A stretch of DNA of 64,000 nt from Rhodocyclaceae bacterium (lineage in GTDB: Bacteria; Pseudomonadota; Gammaproteobacteria; Burkholderiales; Rhodocyclaceae). Shown in pieces: positions 44,872 through 52,599 of the stretch. Where the stretch lies: the NCBI GenBank assembly GCA_016791105.1, contig JAEUNM010000108.1:38803-102802 (forward strand). Reading direction: 5' to 3'. Position 1 is the stretch's first letter, and each line of letters opens with the position of its first letter. The notes beneath the pieces were generated by a model. It searched no databases, was not told the DNA's origin, and worked only from the letters and a program-made list of their open reading frames with translations. The translations under genes were made by a program, and so were the position numbers.

Positions 44872-47025
44872 TTGGCTGCCATCGTACGTGTCGCGCTCCC
44901 GCTGCCTTTGCCGCGCCTGTTCGACTATTCCGCGCCGCAAGCGCTGAATGAGCACCTCGGCCGGCGTGTGCGCGTGCCCTGGGGACGCAGTGAAGCGCTC
45001 GGACTGATCTGGGAAATTGCCGAGCACAGCGAAGTTGCGCCGGAAAAATTGCGCGCCATCCTGGCGCTGGAAGGCGAGCAGCCGGCGCTGCCGGCGGATT
45101 GGCGTGCCCTGGTCGAATTTACTGGCAGCTATTACCACGCCGCCCTGGGCGAAGTCGCCGCATTGGCGGCGCCCGGCGGCAGTTGGCCGGCGCCGCGTCT
45201 GGTCGATCGCCTGCCCAACTGGCTAAGCATTACGCCGGCTGGGCGGGACGCCCTGCCCGGGCTGGCAGCGCGACTGGTGACGCGCCGCCTGCTGGCGCGG
45301 CTGGAGCAGGACGGGCCGCAAGCTTTACGCGACCTGCTGTCCGAAGCCAGCGGCACGGATGCAAAACTGGCCGAACTGATGGAGCGCGGCTGGGTGGAGG
45401 CGGCGCCCTTCGTCACCGGCGAACGCCCGGACTTGACGCCGGATCAGGCCGCGGTGCTGGAAGCCGTGCCGGCCAGCGGCTATGCGCCGTTTTTGCTGCA
45501 CGGCATTACCGGCAGTGGCAAAACCGAAATCTATCTGCGCCTGGTGGAACGCGCGCTGGCCGCTGGCCGTCAGGCGCTGGTGCTGGTGCCGGAAATCGCG
45601 CTCACGCCACAGCTCGCGGCGCGGTTTGAGAGCCGGTTTCCGCGCGCGCGCATCGTGCTGCAGCACAGCGGCGTGGCCGAAGGTGCGCGCGCGCGCGGCT
45701 TTTTCGCGGCTTTGGGCGGCCACGCCGACCTCGTGCTGGGCACCCGGCTGGCGGTATTCACGCCGCTGCCAAGGCTGGCGCTCATCGTGGTGGATGAAGA
45801 ACACGACGCCTCTTTCAAGCAGCAGGAAGGCGTGCGCTATTCGGCGCGCGACCTGGCCATCCTGCGTGCCTCCCGCGCGGGCGTACCCATCGTGCTGGGT
45901 TCTGCCACCCCGGCGCTGGAAAGCTGGCAGCATGCCCGCTCCAAGCGCTATCGGCTGCTCAGCCTGGCGCGCCGCGCGGTACCGGGCGCACGCCTGCCCG
46001 AGGTGCGGCTGATCGACCTGAATCGCCACGCGGCGCGGGAAGGCTTGTCCGAACCGCTGCTTGCCGCGCTGACGCAGAACCTGGCTGCCGGCCGCCAAAG
46101 CCTGGTATTCCTGAACCGCCGCGGCTACGCGCCGGTTCTGGCTTGTGCCGCCTGTGGCTGGGTGAGCCGCTGCGATCACTGTTCCGCCAACCGCGTGCTG
46201 CACCTGGCCGAGCGCAGCTTGCGCTGCCACCATTGCGGCGCCGCCGCGCCGGTGCCGGCGGCCTGTCCGGGCTGCGGCAATCAGGACATCCGCGGCTATG
46301 GGCGCGGCACCCAGCGCATCGAAGAAATGCTGCAACAGCGCTTTCCCCAGGCGCGCATCCTGCGCCTGGACCGCGACAGCGTGCGCTCCGCGCGCGACCT
46401 GGAACAAAGTGTGGCGGCGGTGCGCGCGCATGCGGTGGATATTCTGGTCGGCACGCAAATGCTGGCCAAGGGCCACGATTTTCCGCAGCTCACCCTGGTC
46501 GGCGTACTCAATGCCGACGCCTCGCTGCATTCGGCCGATTACCGCGCACCCGAGCGCCTGTTTGCGCAACTGGTGCAGGTGGCGGGCCGCGCCGGCCGCG
46601 CCGGCGAGCCCGGTTCCGTGCTGGTGCAGACCCAATTTCCGCAGCACCCGCTGTTCGCCTCGCTGCTGCGCCACGACTATCCCGGATTTGCCGCGGCACA
46701 ACTGGCCGAACGCCGCGCCGCCGGTTTCCCGCCGTTTGCCTATCACGCCCTGCTGGCGGCGGATGACCCGCAAATGCAGACCGCGCTGGATTGGCTGACC
46801 GCAGCGCGCGCGCTCGCCGGTACGCCGGAGTGGGTGAATCTGTTCGACCCGGTGCCGATGCGCATGACGCGGCTTGCCAACCGCGAGCGTGCGCAATTAT
46901 TGGTGGAATCGCCGGCGCGGCGGCGCCTGCAGGAATTTCTCGAAGTTTGGGTGCGCGGCCTGTACGCCCTGACCACGCCGCGCACCCTGCGCTGGCACCT
47001 CGACGTCGATCCGGCGGAAATTTGA
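44872..47025 (+). CDS. priA: Primosomal helicase PriA
   Basis: Replication-restart 3'-5' helicase of 717 residues. The N-terminal fork-binding domain starts VRVALPLPLPRLFDYS. Helicase motifs: Walker A HGITGSGKTEIYLRL, DExH VVDEEHDASFKQQEG, and QMLAKGHDFPQLTLVGVL. Eight zinc-binding cysteines lie in CAACGWVSRCDHC and LRCHHCGAAAPVPAACPGCG. The start is a TTG, because an in-frame stop lies just upstream and no ATG is available; a non-ATG start suggests modest expression. Confidence 0.95.
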   Translation: MAAIVRVALPLPLPRLFDYSAPQALNEHLGRRVRVPWGRSEALGLIWEIAEHSEVAPEKLRAILALEGEQPALPADWRALVEFTGSYYHAALGEVAALAAPGGSWPAPRLVDRLPNWLSITPAGRDALPGLAARLVTRRLLARLEQDGPQALRDLLSEASGTDAKLAELMERGWVEAAPFVTGERPDLTPDQAAVLEAVPASGYAPFLLHGITGSGKTEIYLRLVERALAAGRQALVLVPEIALTPQLAARFESRFPRARIVLQHSGVAEGARARGFFAALGGHADLVLGTRLAVFTPLPRLALIVVDEEHDASFKQQEGVRYSARDLAILRASRAGVPIVLGSATPALESWQHARSKRYRLLSLARRAVPGARLPEVRLIDLNRHAAREGLSEPLLAALTQNLAAGRQSLVFLNRRGYAPVLACAACGWVSRCDHCSANRVLHLAERSLRCHHCGAAAPVPAACPGCGNQDIRGYGRGTQRIEEMLQQRFPQARILRLDRDSVRSARDLEQSVAAVRAHAVDILVGTQMLAKGHDFPQLTLVGVLNADASLHSADYRAPERLFAQLVQVAGRAGRAGEPGSVLVQTQFPQHPLFASLLRHDYPGFAAAQLAERRAAGFPPFAYHALLAADDPQMQTALDWLTAARALAGTPEWVNLFDPVPMRMTRLANRERAQLLVESPARRRLQEFLEVWVRGLYALTTPRTLRWHLDVDPAEI

Positions 47026-48413
47026 GCGGCAGGCAGTGCAGACACTGACTGCATGGAGTTTCGGGGGCGCGGGCGTCGCGCCCGCGATGGCGGCCACCGG
47101 GCGTTTATACGCCGGCGAAACGCTCACGTCCCCAGCGCCGTCGTCGACGCCGCGCCCGCTTGGATGCGCGCTGAGCCGACGCCCTGGATCTACTCCCCCG
47201 ACCGCTGGGCACGCCGCCAGGCGGCCGGCGGTTGGCCCGTCTCGCATACCGTCTCGATCCTGTCATGCCAAGCCCGGATCGAGCCCGACTCGCGCTGCGT
47301 CACGCCCATGCAACTGCTTGACCCGAAGACATTGCAAGCGCCCAGCGGGCGAATTTCCGCCCGCCCTGGGGGCGCGGGCGTCCCGCCCGCGATCGCAGCC
47401 ACCGGGCGCTAATGCGCGGGCGAGACGCCCACGCCCCCAGCGCCGTCGTCGACGCCGCGCCCCTTGGATGCGCGCTGAGCCGACGCCCGGGATCTACTCC
47501 CCGGCCCGCTGGGCACGCCGCCAGGCGGCCGGCGGTTGGCCCGTCTCGCATACCGCCCCAATCCTGTCAAGCCAAGCCCGGATCGAGCCTGACCCGCGCT
47601 GCATCACGCCCAAGCAACTGCTTGACCTGAAGACACTGCAAGCGCCCGGCGGGCCAAATTCCGCCCGCCCTGGGGGCGCGGGCGTCCCGCCCGCGATCGC
47701 GGCCACCGGGCGTTAATGCGCGGGCGAGACGTCCACGCCCCCAGCGCCGTCGTCGACGCCGCGCCCCTTGGATGCGCGCTGAGCCGACGCCCCTGGACCT
47801 ACTCCCCCGCCCGCCGCGCGCGCCGCCAGGCCGCCGGAGGCTGGCCCGTGTCGCATACCGCCCCGATCCTGTCAAGCCAAGCCCGGATCGAGCCCGACCC
47901 GCGCTGCGTCACGCCCATGCAACTGCTTGACCTGAAGACATTGCAAGTGCCCGGCGGGCCAAATTCCGCCCGCCCTGGGGGCGCGGGCGTCCCGCCCGCG
48001 GTGGCAGCCACCTGGCGTTTATACGCGGGCACGACGTCCACGCCCCCAGCGCCGTCGTCGAAGCCACATCTTGCACAGCAGCCAATTCGCATACCGCCCC
48101 AATCCTGTCAAGCCAAGCCTAGATCGAGCCCGCCGCGGCCACCTGCCGTGGCCGGCGATTTTAATTACGGTGCGCGGGTAAGTCTGGCCGGGCGGAAACT
48201 AATATGCAGCCAGTTTGCCGCCTGAGCATTGCCGGCTCGCTGGTGACAGCCCTGATAAAGTCCGCGCCTGGGCGATCTGCCGATATTGCCGCCTGCGCGT
48301 GTTCTCCGATCGGCGCGCCCGCCGCGGCACGACCGTCGCTGGCCTCTCGCCCCCACCGCCATTGCTGCACCCGGCGGTAAAATTTCGCCCGGCACCAAAG
48401 CCGCTTACAACCG
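47026..48413. other. Long non-coding region dominated by a tandem repeat
   Basis: 1.4 kb between priA and a small membrane-protein gene. Most of it is a ~305-bp direct repeat. Open frames crossing it are not coding: the unit is not a multiple of three, so the frame changes from copy to copy, and the translations are low-complexity. A possible -10-like TAAAAT lies at 48378-48383, before the next gene. Confidence 0.65.
47062..48130. repeat. ~305-bp tandem direct repeat, about 3.5 copies
   Basis: Unit starts at about 47062, 47367, 47671 and 47976 (spacings 305, 304, 305). Copies 1-3 are full length; the fourth is cut after about 90 bases and resumes with the middle part (CGCATACCGCCCCAATCCTG) up to ~48130, so it has an internal deletion. 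Each unit begins with a GC-rich inverted repeat, for example 47368-47391 paired with 47415-47438 (GGGGGCGCGGGCGTC against GACGCCCACGCCCCC), a stem of roughly 24 bp. This arm resembles a REP-type palindrome found singly at other places in the window. Confidence 0.85.
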
Positions 48414-48665
48414 ATGAAAATCGCCTTGCGCATTGCCCTGGCATTGACCCTGGTGCCGCCCCTGCTTGCCCTTGCCGGCATGGCCGCGATGCACCTATTC
48501 GGTTGTTCCGGCATGGATCACATCGAAACCTGCGCCACGCCCGGCGCTTTTCCCTATATCGCGCCGCTGGTGGCAATGGCCTGGGTAAGCGTATTCACGA
48601 CGCCGATAGGTCTGCTGGTACTCATCCTTCTGCTCGTCGTCCGTCGCCTGCGCGGCAGGAAATAA
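48414..48665 (+). CDS. Small membrane protein, two predicted helices
   Basis: Protein of 83 residues with two hydrophobic helices (~5-28 and ~47-75) and a basic C-terminus (VVRRLRGRK) expected to face the cytoplasm. Between them lies a short loop with two cysteines (FGCSGMDHIETCATPG), possibly disulfide-bonded in the periplasm. I do not recognise a family. The hydrophobic pattern and the cysteine pair make it a credible gene. Confidence 0.55.
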   Translation: MKIALRIALALTLVPPLLALAGMAAMHLFGCSGMDHIETCATPGAFPYIAPLVAMAWVSVFTTPIGLLVLILLLVVRRLRGRK

Positions 48666-48990
48666 AGTGGCTGTGGTCGCTGCAGCGCCGATGCAATGGC
48701 CCTGAGTCGAGAATCGCACGCCGCCTGACGCCCTTTCGCCTTGCTACTGCGGGCGCCCCCCCGCGATAGCAGCCACCAGGCTTCCAGCGCCGGCTAAAAG
48801 CGAATACCCCCAGAGCCGCGCCGGACCCTTATCCAGGCACTACAGCCCATGCCAGCCGCCTATATTCAAACTTCAGGCGGCGGTCGAGTGGGATAGGGCG
48901 GGCCGGCGCCTGATGCATGCCCGGTGCTGGCGCGGCCGGATCGCGCCAGTCCTGCCGGGGATCCAATTACTACTACTAAAGAGGTATGCC
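48666..48990. other. Intergenic region with REP-like fragment
   Basis: 325 bases. Bases 48751-48780 (GGGCGCCCCCCCGCGATAGC then AGCCACCAGG) are a diverged copy of the repeat arm seen in the 47-48 kb tandem array. Nothing else recognised. Confidence 0.5.
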
Positions 48991-49407
48991 ATGCCAAAAA
49001 TCCAAGGTGGGTGTCTTTGCGGTGCGATCCGTTACAGATCGGAGGCCGAACCGGTCATGACCGCCGTATGCCATTGCAAACATTGCCAGCGCCAGACCGG
49101 CACTGCGTTTTCGGTGGTGGTGGCGGTCCCGCGCGGCAGCCTCGTCATGGAGGGGGCCGAGCCGCATGTGTATTTCGACACCGGGACCAGCGGCAAGCCG
49201 GTGCTGCGCAAATTCTGCCCGCAATGCGGCTCGCCGCTGGTTTCCGAAGCCGCCGCCGCACCTGACCTGGACTTCATCAAGGCCGGCACGCTGGACGACA
49301 CATCCTGGCTCAAGCCCCAGGTGAACATATGGTGCGACTCGGCCCAACCCTGGGTACAGATGAGCGAGGACGTTCCGCGCGTGCCGCAAAATCCGGCGTT
49401 CGGATAG
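48991..49407 (+). CDS. GFA/CENP-V family zinc protein
   Basis: Protein of 138 residues of the glutathione-dependent formaldehyde-activating (GFA) fold. Zinc-binding cysteines are in GGCLCGAIRY, CHCKHCQRQTGTAF and CPQCGSPL, the expected three blocks. Some members bind glutathione and formaldehyde, but most are uncharacterised, so a formaldehyde role is not implied. The ATG with AAAGAGG six bases upstream is preferred over an earlier in-frame ATG. Confidence 0.9.
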   Translation: MPKIQGGCLCGAIRYRSEAEPVMTAVCHCKHCQRQTGTAFSVVVAVPRGSLVMEGAEPHVYFDTGTSGKPVLRKFCPQCGSPLVSEAAAAPDLDFIKAGTLDDTSWLKPQVNIWCDSAQPWVQMSEDVPRVPQNPAFG

Positions 49408-50133
49408 TTTTGCACGCCGATTCACGACGGCCCTGCCCGGATCGGGGTCACCTTTCCGCGCTGCCTTACGGACGCAGGCAGGCGCCCCCGCTTGATGCCA
49501 GCCGAAGCGCGGGCGGCCCCCTTGCGATCAGATCCCATTGACGCGGTGGCGTCAGTGCACGAGGAGACGCCCGGCACGAATGTCACGATGTTTGGGCGTG
49601 CTCAGGCGGGGTGTCTCCGGCTCGGAGGGGTCCTGTGGTTTGCTTGTCGCACTTCGTCCTGTCGCGCGCCCATCGACTCAACCCGCGTCTGTGCCTAATT
49701 TGATCGAGCCGGCTGGATCGATTCGATGACGGCCCGGATGCATGCGCGTCCTCCCTCGATGTCGAGGCAGGACGTTTTGAAGGACGCGATACGCAGTGTT
49801 TCCGGCAAGGAAACTGGGGCAAGGAAACTGCAAGGAAACTGGGGTCAGAGTGAGGTATTTTTCGCCACCGACCGAAAGAGGCCTGTTTCGGACCAAGCTT
49901 GCATTTGGAAATTACCTTGCTCTGCCCCAATTCTCACCCTTGTGCTGACACGCCCTGAGTGGGCGCCTATGGTGGCGACCCCGGAGCGGCCGTACATCCA
50001 GAACGTGAAGGACTGCTCCCGCGACAAGCTCAAGCTTTTGCCGCTTTTGCTTCCTCAAGTCGACTTCGCGGGGTGCCGTGCCGCGGCCGGGCGGGGCACT
50101 CAGCATGGCAGCGATTTAATTCCCGGCCGGTCG
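49408..50133. other. Non-coding region with REP-like inverted repeat
   Basis: 726 bases between the GFA gene and the end of a minus-strand gene pair. It carries an inverted repeat at 49841-49928 and, just before it, a short direct repeat of AAGGAAACTG (three copies, 49807-49839). Open frames on the plus strand here run antisense into the 50.1-50.7 kb gene and are judged spurious. Confidence 0.55.
49841..49928. repeat. REP/BIME-like inverted repeat
   Basis: GGGGTCAGAGTGAGGTATTT (49841-49860) faces the approximate complement ATTACCTTGCTCTGCCCC (49911-49928) across about 50 bases. Another copy of the second arm occurs at 62804-62821. GGGGTCAGAG-type arms are typical of dispersed palindromes mobilised by RAYT transposases; no such transposase is in the window. 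Confidence 0.6.
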
Positions 50134-50700
50134 TCAACATGCGCTGCGCAGCATCCACCCCGTTGCGCTGTCGCCGGGTTTGCGGCGGATTCGAGCCTGG
50201 CAGTTGCACACATCGCCGCGGAAAACGGTTTCAGTCACGCCCTGACCGTCGCTTGGCTGCGATTCAGGGTTTTGCCAGTCGATTCCGCAACCGCTCGCGC
50301 CAAACGCCACGCGCTCGGCAGCGGCCAACACTTCCAGGGAATTCCTGCCAGGCGGCAGCGTGAAGCTGGCTTCGCGATTGAAATATTCGATGCGCGCATC
50401 GTACTCGACATGCAACCAGCCCCCCTTGCGGAAGCGATATTCGATACGCAGCGCGCCCGCATCGAGGCGAACATCACATTCAGCCAGGCCTTCGGACATC
50501 GCCGGGATGGTGTACAGGGGTTCTTGCTCAACACGCCCCAACACACTTTTGACGGCAGTTTCGTCTTGGGGCGAGGCCACATCAGTACTGAACAGGCAGG
50601 CGGGCGATGGCGTCCTTGCTGCCCTGTCGGGCGGACTCGCGCAAGCCACGGCGAAAATGCCCAGGCAATACGCGATGTGTCGATGCATGCGATGGGTCAT
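50134..50700 (-). CDS. Exported protein, candidate immunity partner of the upstream M15 peptidase
   Basis: Protein of 188 residues with an N-terminal signal peptide (IAYCLGIFAVACASPP; a Cys at ~20 gives a weak lipobox). The rest is predicted soluble and beta-rich with several cysteines, including a CNC near the C-terminus. I do not recognise a family. Its ATG overlaps the stop of the M15-like peptidase gene by four bases, so the two are translationally coupled. A periplasmic protein tied to a peptidoglycan hydrolase lacking a signal peptide is the layout of effector-immunity pairs; this is inference from context. Confidence 0.65.
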   Translation of the reverse strand: MTHRMHRHIAYCLGIFAVACASPPDRAARTPSPACLFSTDVASPQDETAVKSVLGRVEQEPLYTIPAMSEGLAECDVRLDAGALRIEYRFRKGGWLHVEYDARIEYFNREASFTLPPGRNSLEVLAAAERVAFGASGCGIDWQNPESQPSDGQGVTETVFRGDVCNCQARIRRKPGDSATGWMLRSAC

Positions 50701-51317
50701 TTGAACTGTGCATGCCAGCGAGTCAGGCCGCCTTCGGTATCGAGGAACTTGTCCAGGTCCGGCAGGGCGCGTATGGTTTTCTTGATTGCGTCAGCGTCCG
50801 TGTCGACAGGCTGCACATCGAAAGCGCTGCCGGACAAATGCTTGCTGAACTTGCCCAGTTCGGCGTCGGTCGCGGCATTGAACAGGGAAAGCAGCCCTTC
50901 AGCTATTTCCGCCTGTGTTTTCTTGTCGGGGTTGGCATCCACCCAATCCTGACATTTTTTTCGCAAGTCGCTGCTGGCATAGGTTTGTTCGATCCATTTC
51001 CGATTTTTGACGACGTTGCTCGCCATTGCTCTGGCCTGATCTTCCTTGTTGCGGCGGCCGCTGGTGAACTTTACGGATGGATGGGCTTTTTTTAGCTGGT
51101 AAGCGGCCGCGCGTGCTTTGGGTGCCAGATCGAGCGCTTCGATTTCCGGGTCGTTTTCACCTGCTGCCGTACCAGGGCTCGGGGAATTTGCGGTGCCGGG
51201 TGGCGTCAAGCCAGTCGGGCCGGGTGTAGGTGAAATGCTCCGCGCCAACGTACCCGCATCGATTCCCGGCGCGTTGTTTGCGCTGCCCAATGGTGCTGAT
51301 ATGCGTTCGCCGCCCAT
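50697..51317 (-). CDS. M15-type (D-Ala-D-Ala carboxypeptidase/endolysin-like) peptidase
   Basis: Protein of 206 residues. The N-terminal ~80 residues are Pro/Gly/Ser-rich with no signal peptide; the rest forms a peptidase M15/VanY-like domain. SKHLSGSAFDV matches the zinc motif SxHxxGxAxD (His160, Asp167), and a C-terminal RWHAQF supplies the third ligand (His202). FTSGRRNKEDQ is the usual substrate-binding region. Expected to cut peptidoglycan stem peptides. AGGAGG lies directly before the ATG. Without a signal peptide it needs a phage lysis system, type VI secretion or similar to reach its target. Downstream is the overlapping exported protein. Confidence 0.75.
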   Translation of the reverse strand: MGGERISAPLGSANNAPGIDAGTLARSISPTPGPTGLTPPGTANSPSPGTAAGENDPEIEALDLAPKARAAAYQLKKAHPSVKFTSGRRNKEDQARAMASNVVKNRKWIEQTYASSDLRKKCQDWVDANPDKKTQAEIAEGLLSLFNAATDAELGKFSKHLSGSAFDVQPVDTDADAIKKTIRALPDLDKFLDTEGGLTRWHAQFK

Positions 51318-51755
51318 GCTGAACCTCCTTTGTGCCAATTTGCATCTGTTTCCAACCCGGCCTTGCCCACCGGCGCTCGATTTTGCCGGGTTTTGGCCCA
51401 TTGCCGCTCGAATTCGGCCGTTCTCGTGTAGCCCGGTGGGCTGTCCCACTTTTACGAATTGTAGACATCGGGGTAGGGCACACCTACCGGGCCGCAACCC
51501 CGCGGGCGAGACGCGTGACCCAAGCCCCCCGCGGCAAGCCCGGTCGCCTGAACTTGCGAGGGTGCCTATGCGGTGCGCTGCTTCACGTCGGCGGATGCGT
51601 GGCGGCTCGCGGGCGATGCCGTATGATCGATTTCATTCAATTCTGAACTCCAGAGACGGCTGTGACTGCCGATACACAGAAACCATGGCTTGCGGCAGGG
51701 CTGTCGGTACTCGACTTTCAGCCCATCATCGCGTCAGCGTCCCGGAGATTTCGCA
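51318..51755. other. Divergent intergenic region with REP-like fragment
   Basis: 438 bases between the M15 peptidase gene (minus) and the phosphonate-type binding protein gene (plus). Bases 51501-51514 (CGCGGGCGAGACGC) repeat the arm found in the 47-48 kb array. No clear promoter recognised. Confidence 0.45.
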
Positions 51756-52583
51756 ATGCAAGGTTTGAAGTCTGTTGTCCTGGCACTCATTCTGGCCATT
51801 GCCTGCCGCACCCATGCAGCGGGCACGGCCTACAGTTTTGCCATCGTGCCGCAGCAGGCGGCTTCCGAATTGGCCGAAAGCTGGGTTCCGCTATTGGCCT
51901 GGCTGAGTGCGAAATCCGGCGTAAAGCTGCGTTTTGCGACAGCGCCGGCCATTCCGGATTTCGAGCAGCGTCTGGCACAGGGCGGCTATGACTTCGCCTA
52001 CATGAATCCTTACCACTACACCGTGTTCAGCCAGAAGTCGGGCTATCGGGCGCTGGCCAAGGAACAGGACCGGCGTATCAAGGGCATTCTGGTGGCACGC
52101 AAGGACAGTCCGGTCAATTCGCTCAAGGATTTGCAAGGCGCCACCCTGGTGTTCCCGTCGCCGGCGGCCTTTGCGGCCAGCATCCTGCCGCGCGGCGAGT
52201 TGCACAGCCAGGGCATCCGTTTTACCGCCAAGTACGTGTCCTCGCATGACTCGGTCTACCTGAACGTCGCCAAGGGGCTATACCCGGCCGGCGGTGGCAT
52301 TCCGCGTACGCTGGAAATGACGGACGAGGTGGTGCGCCGGGATCTCAAGGTGCTCTGGACCACCAAGGGCTACACGCCGCATGCCATTGCTGCCCATGCG
52401 CGGGTGCCGGCGGAAGTGGTCGAGAAGGTCAAAAGTGCCCTGCTGGCAATGCATGCCGATGCGGAGGGGCGCAAGCTGCTGGCCGGCATAGGCTTCACGG
52501 GTGGTGTCATGGCTGCCGCCGACGCAGACTGGAACGATGTGCGCAGCCTCAACATCGATGAGCTCGACCCGCTCCTGAAGTAG
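51756..52583 (+). CDS. PhnD-like phosphate/phosphonate-type substrate-binding protein
   Basis: Periplasmic protein of 275 residues with a signal peptide (VVLALILAIACRTHAAG). The body follows the PhnD/type 2 periplasmic-binding pattern: YSFAIVPQQAASELAESWVP, GGYDFAYMNPYHYTVF, LKDLQGATLVFPSPAAFAAS and VYLNVAKGLYPAGGGIPRTL. There are no ABC permease or ATPase genes beside it; instead a hybrid kinase gene follows after 16 bases, so it probably serves as the ligand sensor for that kinase. The natural ligand is unknown. Confidence 0.88.
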   Translation: MQGLKSVVLALILAIACRTHAAGTAYSFAIVPQQAASELAESWVPLLAWLSAKSGVKLRFATAPAIPDFEQRLAQGGYDFAYMNPYHYTVFSQKSGYRALAKEQDRRIKGILVARKDSPVNSLKDLQGATLVFPSPAAFAASILPRGELHSQGIRFTAKYVSSHDSVYLNVAKGLYPAGGGIPRTLEMTDEVVRRDLKVLWTTKGYTPHAIAAHARVPAEVVEKVKSALLAMHADAEGRKLLAGIGFTGGVMAAADADWNDVRSLNIDELDPLLK

Positions 52584-52599
52584 GGGGACGCCCGGCAGC

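Noticed and set aside
47062..48130. CRISPR array
   Set aside because: Units are 305 bp with no spacer structure, and no cas genes are nearby.
47053..48225. Several open frames across the tandem repeat
   Set aside because: The 305-bp unit shifts frame at each copy, translations are low-complexity, and no ribosome sites are seen.
49726..50952. Long plus-strand open frame of about 400 residues
   Set aside because: It crosses a REP element and is antisense to two better-supported minus-strand genes that have a signal peptide and an M15 motif; no family similarity.
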